From an uncultured bacterium (GTDB lineage Bacteria; Planctomycetota; Phycisphaerae; Phycisphaerales; SM1A02), in assembly GCA_903938205.1 (NCBI GenBank), contig CAJACJ010000350.1, positions 1-5,558 of the forward strand: a stretch of DNA of 5,558 nucleotides. The letters run 5' to 3'. Below the pieces are notes generated by a model that was given only the letters and a program-made list of their open reading frames with translations, was not told where the DNA came from and searched no databases. Position numbers and translations under genes: made by a program. This document shows, in pieces, positions 1-5,558 of this stretch; within the stretch, counting starts at the first letter, position 1, and each line of letters begins with the position of its first letter.

Positions 1-585
1 CATTTCACCCTCACTCATATGTGGCTCTGTCACAATAATCTTGCGCGGGTTGCCATTGGAGAAATTTTGCATCGCACTTTTGTACAGCACGCTCTCCGAA
101 ATATTAGTCATAGTCCGTAACTGGATGGATTGAGCGGCATTTGGATCGTGGTCAAAGCGTGGAGCAAATCGACCGGTTTCATCCGTGGCTTTATCAATTG
201 TGACGGTGTTCGCGGCGCCTGCATCGGTTGAATTTTTTGGCAGGGCGCCTATTGATTCATACGCCACGAATACGCCAAACATTGGATTGGCCTGCGCAAC
301 CGACTGTAAATAACGAAGCGTGCCAGCCTTGTTGGCGTACAAGCCATTTTCCAAAGCAAGACCCATAGCGGACAAGGTGCCAATGGCTGTCTGGTTATCT
401 GTTTCGCGTTTAGAAGCAAAAAATTCCGCGTGGCTTGTGGCCAACTCGCGCAAGTCTGCAAACTTGGAAGCAATGTTCAAGTATGTGGTGGTGCCCACAA
501 TAGTCACAACAACCAAGACGCTTGGCAGCACGCCAAATTTCACAAATCGACCAAGCAGCCCGCGACGAAATTTCTGAAGGATCAT
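1..585 (-). CDS. Methyl-accepting chemotaxis protein, N-terminal part (runs off left edge)
   Basis: An open frame of 195 codons runs from an ATG at 585 to base 1 with no stop, so only the N-terminal sensor part is present. Residues 1-16 are basic and amphipathic (KFRRGLLGRFVKF), and about 17-39 form a membrane segment. The rest is the first half of an extracytoplasmic ligand-binding region. It aligns without large gaps to the neighbouring complete MCP, sharing GLLGRFVKFG, QANPxFGVFVA, GRFAP, and RKIIVTEPHM against RKVIVTDPHM. This makes it a tandem paralogue with a double-Cache-like sensor. It lacks the Ser/Thr-rich insert of its neighbour. The start is fixed by an in-frame TAA 12 nt upstream of the ATG and by the alignment of both N-termini. 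No Shine-Dalgarno sequence precedes it. A signalling domain is expected beyond the edge, but I cannot see it. It lies 60 bp after the stop of the upstream MCP and is probably co-expressed with it. Confidence 0.85.
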   Translation of the reverse strand, partial: MILQKFRRGLLGRFVKFGVLPSVLVVVTIVGTTTYLNIASKFADLRELATSHAEFFASKRETDNQTAIGTLSAMGLALENGLYANKAGTLRYLQSVAQANPMFGVFVAYESIGALPKNSTDAGAANTVTIDKATDETGRFAPRFDHDPNAAQSIQLRTMTNISESVLYKSAMQNFSNGNPRKIIVTEPHMSEGEM

Positions 586-589
586 GCGG

Positions 590-604
590 CAACATTAGCA
601 GGTG
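590..604 (-). promoter_or_regulatory. Pre-start box shared by both MCP genes (downstream copy)
   Basis: On the minus strand this reads CACCTGCTAATGTTG and ends 4 nt before the ATG at 585. The same box, with one mismatch, lies at the same distance before the other MCP gene (2627-2641). There is no purine-rich ribosome binding site in or near it. Its role is unknown. It could be a translation-initiation element, a binding site, or sequence kept since the duplication. A -10-like reading (GCTAAT) is weak here. Confidence 0.35.
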
Positions 605-630
605 AGCCACGCAACGGGTACGTGCCCACC
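601..630 (-). other. Imperfect stem-loop between the two MCP genes
   Basis: GGTGAGCCACG (601-611) pairs with CGTGCCCACC (621-630), with one mismatch and one bulged base, around a 9-nt loop. It fills half of the 60-bp gap between the MCP genes. No T-run follows it in the direction of transcription, so it is not a standard intrinsic terminator. It could be a processing or stability structure in the intercistronic RNA, or an operator. Its start-proximal arm overlaps the shared pre-start box. Confidence 0.35.
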
Positions 631-645
631 AGAAACGTTGCAATA

Positions 646-2622
646 TCACACAGGGATTTCACCACTAACCACTTTGCGTAGGGAAAAAATCGCCTCACGC
701 AAGGATTCCGAAGCGGATGAAAATTCGCTTGTGGCGTCTTGCGCGCGTGATGCGCTCTGAGTGAGACCGTCCATGGCTTGGCGAATTTGATCCGCGCCTT
801 GCGCTTGTTGCTGCATGCCTTCGGTCACCTCGCAGAAACTGCTTTCCACACCGGAGACTTGGTCTATGACTTTGGTCAAGCGCAACCCAACATCCCCAAC
901 GGTGGTCACGCCACGACGCACTTGCTCGCTAAATCTGTCCATTTCCATAACGCCACCGGATACCGCGGCCTGCATTTGCTGAACCATTTTTTCAATATCA
1001 AGGGTGGCCGAAGCGGTCTGATCGGCAAGGCGGCGAATTTCTCGCGCAACCACTAAAAATCCACGTCCGCTTTCACCAGCTTTTTCCGCCTCAATGGCGG
1101 CATTCACGCTCAGTAAATTTGTTTGATCTGAAACTTTGGTGATGGTGTCAATAATGCTGTTGATACTGCTGGCCTTCTCAAAAATCATGGATAGGCGTTC
1201 AGCCACATTAGTCGTTGCGCTGGAAAGATTTTCCATGGTGCTTCCAATGGCTTGCACGCCAACACGACCTTCTGATGCATTCTGCGCCGACTCCCTGGAG
1301 GCTTGCGCGATCTTCATCATGTTGCGCAGCAATTCCTGACCAGTCACCGTGATTTGCCTGACCGCGGCGGCAATTTCAACACTGCTGGAACCAAAATTTT
1401 GCGTCATGGATTCTTGCTGACGACTTGAGCCCGCCATCAAATTGGCCGTGTTGCTAATCCCAACAGTGACTTCGCTGACTTCGCCAACAACTTTGGTTGC
1501 GGTTCGAAGAATAAGCACAGCCATAATGACAATTCCAACAATGCTCAACACCAAAGAAACCCATAAATCCGACCACATTTCGCTAAACATCAGAGCCCCT
1601 GGAATTTCAATGATCACTTTCCAGCCGCCTGTTCGGACTGTTCCCATGACATGAATGCCATTGGATTTTGAAAGGGGATTCACCGCGCTTGAAACAACTT
1701 CGGCGGTCTTTTGAAAAACAATATCGCGTAAAGGGTTTGACCATTCAGTCGTATCCAGCGGTTTTCCACTCAATGCGGAGTAGGTTGCGCGCGCCTGGTC
1801 ATTCGCAGTGACATCGCCACACATTGCCGCAATGAACACATCCTGATTGGTCAGAAGCATGACATTGATTTTGTTTCCTGCACACATTTGATTCATTAAA
1901 TCCAAGGATGCTAAAAGCGTTCGTTGTAATCCAACAATTCCCATGAATTGGCCCTTGATGACGATTGGCATGACAAACTCATACACCAATTCACCTTTGT
2001 GCATGTGCGGATCCGTCACAATAACTTTGCGCGACTTGCTGTTGTTGAATTCTTGCTTGCAGCGGATGTAGTAATTGCTGTCTTCAATATTGGAAATAGA
2101 AGTCAAAACAAGCGTGCGCGTGGTCGTGGCGGTTGTGGCAACGTCGCGTTCGTAAAGAGGGGCGAAACGTCCATTTGCATTTGTTGCTTGGTCAATATTT
2201 GTATCCGTGATCGCGGCGGAAACTGTCGTTGGTGAACTCGACGTGGTCGCGCCGGAAACTGTCGTTGGTGGAATCGACTGACTGCTGTTTGATTCCAAAG
2301 CGACAAAAACTCCGAAATCAGGATTGGCTTCAGCGATTGGCTTCAAAAATTGAAGAATCTCCGCGCGCTTCGTAATTAAACTTGTTTCAAGGGCCAGTCG
2401 AATGACAGAAATTGTTCCAAGAGCCTTTTGATTTCGATTCTCAATTTCAGAAGTCATACGAAGGGTCATTTTTCGGGCAAGTTCAGATGCTTCAAGTTCA
2501 AATTTCAGAAGGCTGAAATATGTGTTCACGCATAGAACGCCCACAATGACAATGACGCCAGGCACAATGCCAAATTTCACAAATCGTCCAAGCAGGCCAG
2601 TTCGAAATTTTTTCAAGTCCAT
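646..2622 (-). CDS. Methyl-accepting chemotaxis protein, dCache-like sensor, WspA-like signalling domain
   Basis: A complete receptor of 658 residues. A basic N-terminus is followed by membrane segment 1 (about 17-38), an extracytoplasmic sensor region (about 39-350), membrane segment 2 (about 351-373) and a long cytoplasmic coiled coil. The sensor looks like a double Cache fold, with YYIRCKQ near 184-190, the TDPHM and VMP strands near 203-219, IVGLQ near 229 and GWKVIIEIP near 333-341. The conserved hairpin tip that contacts CheA/CheW is at about 494-533 (QTNLL, NAAIEAEKAGE, GRGFLVVAREIRRLAD). Together with LDIEKMVQQMQ and GVMEMDRF downstream, it resembles the signalling domain of WspA, the Pseudomonas surface-sensing receptor. 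That comparison is from memory. No HAMP domain is recognisable after membrane segment 2, and there is no C-terminal CheR-binding pentapeptide (it ends SGEIPV). The ATG is fixed by an in-frame TGA two codons upstream. There is no Shine-Dalgarno sequence. Ligand unknown. Confidence 0.93.
   Translation of the reverse strand: MDLKKFRTGLLGRFVKFGIVPGVIVIVGVLCVNTYFSLLKFELEASELARKMTLRMTSEIENRNQKALGTISVIRLALETSLITKRAEILQFLKPIAEANPDFGVFVALESNSSQSIPPTTVSGATTSSSPTTVSAAITDTNIDQATNANGRFAPLYERDVATTATTTRTLVLTSISNIEDSNYYIRCKQEFNNSKSRKVIVTDPHMHKGELVYEFVMPIVIKGQFMGIVGLQRTLLASLDLMNQMCAGNKINVMLLTNQDVFIAAMCGDVTANDQARATYSALSGKPLDTTEWSNPLRDIVFQKTAEVVSSAVNPLSKSNGIHVMGTVRTGGWKVIIEIPGALMFSEMWSDLWVSLVLSIVGIVIMAVLILRTATKVVGEVSEVTVGISNTANLMAGSSRQQESMTQNFGSSSVEIAAAVRQITVTGQELLRNMMKIAQASRESAQNASEGRVGVQAIGSTMENLSSATTNVAERLSMIFEKASSINSIIDTITKVSDQTNLLSVNAAIEAEKAGESGRGFLVVAREIRRLADQTASATLDIEKMVQQMQAAVSGGVMEMDRFSEQVRRGVTTVGDVGLRLTKVIDQVSGVESSFCEVTEGMQQQAQGADQIRQAMDGLTQSASRAQDATSEFSSASESLREAIFSLRKVVSGEIPV
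2207..2278 (-). repeat. Two tandem 36-bp units inside the MCP sensor region
   Basis: Units 2207-2242 and 2243-2278 are direct repeats in frame, with an 18-base identical core (CGGAAACTGTCGTTGGTG on the plus strand, at 2217-2234 and 2253-2270). They encode two 12-residue units, SIPPTTVSGATT and SSSPTTVSAAIT (residues 116-139), which form a flexible Ser/Thr/Pro-rich insert in the extracytoplasmic domain. The paralogous MCP to the left has no such insert at the matching place. This suggests expansion by slippage after the duplication. Confidence 0.85.
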
Positions 2623-2626
2623 GGCT

Positions 2627-2641
2627 CAACATTATCAGGTG
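2627..2641 (-). promoter_or_regulatory. Pre-start box shared by both MCP genes (upstream copy), with -10-like GATAAT
   Basis: On the minus strand this reads CACCTGATAATGTTG and ends 4 nt before the ATG at 2622. It matches the box at 590-604 in 14 of 15 positions with identical spacing. It contains GATAAT (plus-strand 2631-2636), which matches the TATAAT -10 consensus in 5 of 6 positions and sits 8 nt before the ATG. If used as a -10, the transcript would start at or next to the ATG and be nearly leaderless, which would fit the missing Shine-Dalgarno sequence. No good -35 hexamer is found at 16-18 nt, so this remains a suggestion. Confidence 0.35.
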
Positions 2642-2655
2642 TGACTTGATCACAC
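2639..2655. promoter_or_regulatory. Inverted repeat GTGTGA-N5-TCACAC, possible operator
   Basis: Perfect 6-bp arms at 2639-2644 and 2650-2655 surround a 5-nt centre, 17-33 nt upstream of the MCP start. The half-sites resemble those of the CRP/FNR family (TGTGA...TCACA), but the spacing is 5 rather than the 6 nt typical of CRP, so no regulator can be named. If GATAAT at 2631-2636 is a -10 element, the repeat would lie in the promoter spacer, where a bound protein would usually repress. It may instead act as an RNA hairpin. Confidence 0.4.
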
Positions 2656-2914
2656 GCCATGATGAGTTACAGGGATCAGAATTAGGCAAGGACATTCGGT
2701 TGAATGCAAACGCTGCAACGCGAATACAGCACCTAGCAACAATCATGCCTTGAATGGCTTTCAGACCCCTTTGCGCCCATAATTGGTATTCTGTTAAATC
2801 ACTTTCTTCCTGCAGCTCTGAAGGCAATTCCCAATGAAATCCCGTGCAATCAATGGCATTGCTGCTTATGCCACGCTGCCAGCCTGGACAACGTGTCTGC
2901 TTCCGATTGATCAC

Positions 2915-3439
2915 TTAGACGCGGCCAAGTTGCCGCTCAATGGTCACGCGCTCGCCCTGTTCAAGGCCAAACGCGGAGTGCACCAGCCGAATGGCGTTCT
3001 TGCCGTGCTCCTGTGGAATCAGGCATGAAATCTTAATCTCGCTGGTCATGATGCATCGAATGGCAATGTCCGCCTTGCCCAAGGTTTCAAACAAACGACC
3101 AGCGACCCCTGAATGATGGCGCATGCCAGAACCAACAACGCTGAGTTTGGCCAGGCCGATTTCAATCTCCATGGTGCCAGAGCCCAATGATTTCAGAACA
3201 CGCGTCACAGCAATTTTAACTTCCGGCAATTCCGTGTGGGCCACGGTGAAACTGAGGTCGATAAATTTGTGGGTGAGCTGGTCGGAATCGTTTTGAATGA
3301 TGTCGTCCACCAGAATTCCCATTTGAGAAATGGCGCCAAACAAAATGCCTTGCGTATTCGCGCTTGAAGGCAAACCCTTGAGAACAACGCGCCCCAAGTC
3401 GCTCTTGAGCGCGCAACCAATGACCGCGATTGATTCCAT
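2915..3439 (-). CDS. Aspartate kinase beta subunit from an in-frame internal start
   Basis: Within lysC, Met251 (ATG at 3439-3437) is preceded by a perfect AAGGAG at a 9-nt spacing, a stronger site than the one before the full-length start. Translation from it would give 174 residues (MESIAVIGCA...), made only of the two regulatory ACT domains. This matches the overlapping alpha/beta aspartokinases of Bacillus and Corynebacterium, where an internal start near residue 246-250 gives a beta subunit of about 160-172 residues that assembles with alpha as alpha2beta2. The product is inferred and has not been observed here. Confidence 0.7.
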   Translation of the reverse strand: MESIAVIGCALKSDLGRVVLKGLPSSANTQGILFGAISQMGILVDDIIQNDSDQLTHKFIDLSFTVAHTELPEVKIAVTRVLKSLGSGTMEIEIGLAKLSVVGSGMRHHSGVAGRLFETLGKADIAIRCIMTSEIKISCLIPQEHGKNAIRLVHSAFGLEQGERVTIERQLGRV

Positions 3440-4189
3440 AAACGGCGTCTCCTTTTGAATCATGGTTCCAAGTTCAAAGCGCTGGCTATGTCGAACATGA
3501 ATGGGCACACCATAGCGTTGACCGAACACAACCGCTCGCTCATGCATGACGCCCGCGCCGACAACGGCAAGCTCCAACATTTCTTCATACGTGATTTGCG
3601 TCAGACGCGGCGCCTCTGGAACCAAGCGCGGATCCGCGGTGTGGACGCCATCCACATCGGTGTAAATTTCGCAGCAGCCTCCGTCGCCAACAACATCAAG
3701 CGCCGCCGCGATGGCAACCGCGGTTGTATCGCTGCCGCCGCGGCCAAGCGTGGTGAGATCGCCTTCAGGTGAAACTGCTTGAAAGCCAGCGATAACCGGA
3801 ATAAACCCCCCGTCGATTTTTCGGTCCATGCTGGCGCGATCAATGGCGTCAATGCGCGCGTGGCCAAACTCGCCGTCGCTGCGAATTCCACACTGATACG
3901 CATTCATACTGCACGCGCGCAAGCCCAAATCTTCAAGCGCGATTGCGGCCAGCGCGCTGCTTGCAAGTTCGCCTGTGGCCATCAACGCATCAAGCTCGCG
4001 CTTGGCTGGCTTGGCGGAAATTTTTTTGGCGAGCTCGATCAAGTCATCGGTTGAGTCGCCCATGGCGCTGACCACCATGACCACGCGATCACCATCGGCT
4101 TTGGCGGCCGCAACACGACTTGCCGCGTGACGAATTCGCTGCGGATCAGCGACCGAAGTTCCACCGAACTTCATCACGCGCGTCGGCAT
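2915..4189 (-). CDS. lysC: Aspartate kinase (aspartokinase), monofunctional, alpha subunit
   Basis: This cytosolic enzyme phosphorylates L-aspartate with ATP to 4-aspartyl phosphate, the first step towards lysine (and diaminopimelate), threonine and methionine. The protein is 424 residues, a normal length for the monofunctional alpha type. The N-terminal kinase domain shows the nucleotide-binding KFGGTS (7-12), VVSAMG (39-44), GRGGSDTTA (149-157) and EIYTDVDGVHTADPR (174-188), then GAGVMHERAV (211-220). Two ACT domains follow from about 255, with the second carrying VVGSGM (351-356), GVAGRLFETL and TSEIKIS (382-388), typical of lysine and threonine feedback control. The ATG at 4189 is supported by AAGGA 6 nt upstream and by the position of KFGGTS. 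It starts 3 nt after the typA stop and ends in TAA. An internal start at Met251 probably yields a beta subunit. No homoserine dehydrogenase fusion is present. Confidence 0.97.
   Translation of the reverse strand: MPTRVMKFGGTSVADPQRIRHAASRVAAAKADGDRVVMVVSAMGDSTDDLIELAKKISAKPAKRELDALMATGELASSALAAIALEDLGLRACSMNAYQCGIRSDGEFGHARIDAIDRASMDRKIDGGFIPVIAGFQAVSPEGDLTTLGRGGSDTTAVAIAAALDVVGDGGCCEIYTDVDGVHTADPRLVPEAPRLTQITYEEMLELAVVGAGVMHERAVVFGQRYGVPIHVRHSQRFELGTMIQKETPFMESIAVIGCALKSDLGRVVLKGLPSSANTQGILFGAISQMGILVDDIIQNDSDQLTHKFIDLSFTVAHTELPEVKIAVTRVLKSLGSGTMEIEIGLAKLSVVGSGMRHHSGVAGRLFETLGKADIAIRCIMTSEIKISCLIPQEHGKNAIRLVHSAFGLEQGERVTIERQLGRV
3449..3454 (-). promoter_or_regulatory. Internal Shine-Dalgarno for the aspartokinase beta subunit
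   Basis: AAGGAG on the minus strand, 9 nt before the internal ATG of lysC. It falls in the codons for Gln-Lys-Glu (residues 245-247) just before the ACT domains. The match to the anti-Shine-Dalgarno sequence is six bases, which is notable inside a coding region and at exactly the place where the family is known to reinitiate. Confidence 0.7.
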
Positions 4190-4192
4190 GAT

Positions 4193-5558
4193 TTATCCTT
4201 CGCGTGCGGATGTCTCGGCGCGGCTTCGCTCAGAACGCTCCACGCGCTTACGCTCCGTCTCGTTAAGCAAGCGCTTGCGCATACGGATGGCGGTTGGAGT
4301 GATCTCGACAAGTTCATCTTCTTCAATATATTCCAAAGCTTGCTCCAAGCTCATGATGCGCGGCTGCTTTAAAACAACCGTGGCGTCCTTGCTGATAGCG
4401 CGAACGTTGGAAAACGGCTTCATTCGAGTGGCATTGACCACCAAATTATTTTCACGCGTGTTCTCACCAACCAACATTCCTTGGTAGCAAATGTCGCCGG
4501 GCTTCACAAACATCACGGCGCGGTCGGACAGCGGTTCAATGGCGTAACTAGTCGCGGGACCAGCTTCGTTGGCGATCAACACCCCTTGCACGCGTGGTTT
4601 GATTGCGCCAGGATTCACGGCGCGCCACGATGCGAATGCGTGATGCATAACTGCCTCGCCGCCAGTTGCGTTGAGTAATCGTGAGCGCAAACCGATCAGG
4701 CCGCGCGCAGGAATGTCAGCTTCAATGTGCATGCGGCCGTTGCGTGGATCAACCTTGTTGATTTCGCCAGCGCGGCTTCCTAGCAACTCAAGCGCGGCGC
4801 CCATTCCAGATTCCGCCACATCAAGCGTGAGGCGTTCCCATGGCTCGCACATTTCGCCGTCGACTTCTTTTTCAATGACCTGGGGCTTGCCCACGGTTAA
4901 TTCAAAACCTTCGCGGCGCATGGTTTCAAGCAATACGCCCAAGTGCAGCAATCCGCGGCCTGAAACATGGAATTCCTCGGAAGTTTCGCCTGGCGATACG
5001 CGCAGCGCAACATTTGATCGAAGTTCACGGTCCAATCGCTCGGACAGTTGACGGCTTGTGACAAACTTGCCTTCGCGGCCTCCAAGCGGTCCGTCATTAA
5101 TACGGAACACCATGTGCAACGTTGGCTCGTCCACGCTCACGCGCGGCAAAGCGTCTGGAGAATCTGGATGCACAACAGTGTCACCAATGGTGATGTCTGG
5201 GATGCCTTCGACGGCGCACAAATCACCGGCAAAAACTTCTTGCGCTTCGCGGCGACCAAGACCTTGGAACTGATTCACTTTGGAAACACGTCCACGATCC
5301 ATGCGTCCATCAGCGCGGCACAAACCAACGGCCATGCCTGGCTTGATGCTTCCGCGCATCACGCGACCAATGGCAATGCGTCCGACGTATTCGCTGTAGT
5401 CCAGATTGGTCACCAAGAATTGCAGTGGACCGGTGGCGTCCATCTTTGGCGCGGGCACATGCGTGAGAATGGCGTCGAACAAATCATCCACGCCACGATC
5501 TTTTTCCGTCTTGTCGCGGCTGGCCCAGCCATCGCGTCCACTGGCCCAAAGCACAGGG
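4193..5558 (-). CDS. typA: Ribosome-associated translational GTPase TypA/BipA, C-terminal three-quarters (5' end off right edge)
   Basis: TypA/BipA is an EF-G-like GTPase that binds the 70S ribosome and supports ribosome assembly and stress or low-temperature growth. The visible 454 codons lack the N-terminal G1-G4 motifs, which lie beyond the window (family length is about 610). The frame opens at the end of the G domain, with the G5-like ASG in PVLWASGRDGWA, then LFDAILTHVPAP. Counting from the codon at 5554: a domain II barrel at about 42-130 (VTNLDYSEYVGRIAIGRV), a domain III-like part at about 143-226 (SGRGLLHLGVLLETMRREGFEL), a domain V-like part at about 237-310 (IPARGLIGLRSRLL), and the TypA-specific C-terminal domain at about 318-435 (SDRAVMFVKPGD, LEQALEYIEEDELVEITP, IRMRKR). 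The last domain separates it from EF-G and LepA. A charged tail follows and the gene ends in TAA. It is coupled to lysC downstream. Confidence 0.96.
   Translation of the reverse strand, partial: PVLWASGRDGWASRDKTEKDRGVDDLFDAILTHVPAPKMDATGPLQFLVTNLDYSEYVGRIAIGRVMRGSIKPGMAVGLCRADGRMDRGRVSKVNQFQGLGRREAQEVFAGDLCAVEGIPDITIGDTVVHPDSPDALPRVSVDEPTLHMVFRINDGPLGGREGKFVTSRQLSERLDRELRSNVALRVSPGETSEEFHVSGRGLLHLGVLLETMRREGFELTVGKPQVIEKEVDGEMCEPWERLTLDVAESGMGAALELLGSRAGEINKVDPRNGRMHIEADIPARGLIGLRSRLLNATGGEAVMHHAFASWRAVNPGAIKPRVQGVLIANEAGPATSYAIEPLSDRAVMFVKPGDICYQGMLVGENTRENNLVVNATRMKPFSNVRAISKDATVVLKQPRIMSLEQALEYIEEDELVEITPTAIRMRKRLLNETERKRVERSERSRAETSAREG
4196..4200 (-). promoter_or_regulatory. Shine-Dalgarno of lysC inside the end of typA
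   Basis: AAGGA on the minus strand, 6 nt before the lysC ATG, overlaps the last sense codons of typA (Glu-Gly). Ribosomes finishing typA stop only 3 nt before the lysC start, so translational coupling is likely. It also supports ATG 4189 as the lysC start. Confidence 0.75.

Larger units (their letters stand above)
2623..2914. other. 292-bp gap between lysC and the first MCP gene, no convincing gene
   Basis: No recognisable coding gene is present. One minus-strand frame is open across the whole gap, starting with a GTG directly after the lysC stop and running into the MCP gene. It has no ribosome binding site, is rich in Cys and Trp, and matches no family I know. A small hairpin (TGGCAT 2854-2859 with ATGCCA 2868-2873) and a looser pairing (2849-2854 with 2906-2911) lie just after lysC. 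Neither is followed by a T-run, so no standard terminator can be called. The MCP-proximal end holds an inverted repeat and the pre-start box. A promoter for the MCP genes is expected here, but no strong -35/-10 pair is visible. Confidence 0.6.

Noticed and set aside
601..630. Intrinsic terminator between the MCP genes
   Set aside because: The stem is reasonable, but the bases after it (TGCTAATG) contain no T-run.
410..649. Minus-strand open frame of 79 codons spanning the gap between the MCP genes
   Set aside because: It overlaps the start of the left MCP in another frame, while the frame from 585 aligns along its length with the neighbouring MCP.
778..1056. Plus-strand open frame of 92 codons opposite the MCP signalling domain
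   Set aside because: It lies fully antisense to a strongly conserved coding region and its translation matches no family; it is a shadow of the real gene.
2639..2655. Canonical CRP site
   Set aside because: The half-sites resemble TGTGA/TCACA, but the spacer is 5 nt instead of 6, so it is kept only as a generic inverted repeat.
2844..2914. Intrinsic terminator after lysC
   Set aside because: Short complementary arms exist, but the stems are weak and no T-run follows on the minus strand.
3455..3772. Plus-strand open frame of 105 codons opposite lysC
   Set aside because: It is antisense to the conserved kinase domain, and the product is Ala/Arg-rich with no recognisable motif.
4671..5051. 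Plus-strand open frame of 126 codons opposite typA
   Set aside because: It is antisense to conserved TypA domains, with a Ser/Pro/Arg-rich composition typical of a reverse-strand shadow.
5552..5554. GTG at 5554 as the start of TypA
   Set aside because: The frame continues open to the window edge, and the codon encodes Val in the PVLWASG stretch at the end of the GTPase domain, so the true start is outside the window.

Overview
The window holds four protein genes, all read from the minus strand. In order of transcription (right to left) they are a TypA/BipA translational GTPase cut by the right edge, a monofunctional aspartate kinase, a complete methyl-accepting chemotaxis protein (MCP), and a second, paralogous MCP cut by the left edge. 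No tRNA, rRNA, insertion sequence, integrase or CRISPR array is visible. The content is mostly ordinary chromosomal housekeeping plus a chemosensory pair. I found no evidence for an undescribed defence or mobile system.

Organism: a bacterium of moderate GC with TypA and an aspartate kinase of the alpha/beta (internal start) type. The ASGRDGWA stretch of TypA, the GAGVMH motif of the aspartate kinase and the absence of Shine-Dalgarno sequences before the MCP genes would fit a planctomycete-like lineage (Phycisphaerae or similar). This is a weak impression from memory, not a phylogenetic result.

Right half (about 2915-5558): typA and lysC form a tight pair. Only 3 nt separate the typA stop from the lysC ATG, and the lysC ribosome binding site lies in the last typA codons, so they are very probably co-transcribed and translationally coupled. 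Inside lysC, a strong AAGGAG lies 9 nt before Met251, at the start of the regulatory ACT region. The gene therefore probably also makes a separate beta subunit of 174 residues.

Middle (2623-2914): a 292-bp gap with no convincing gene or terminator. Its MCP-proximal end carries a 17-bp inverted repeat and a 15-nt box next to the MCP start.

Left half (1-2622): two tandem MCP genes, evidently an old duplication. Each has an N-terminal membrane anchor and a double-Cache-like extracytoplasmic sensor region. The complete one has a second membrane segment, no recognisable HAMP domain, and a signalling hairpin that resembles WspA-type receptors. Both genes lack a Shine-Dalgarno sequence and share the same 15-nt box at the same 4-nt distance from ATG, each abutting an inverted repeat. 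They probably report related extracellular cues to a CheA-type kinase encoded elsewhere.
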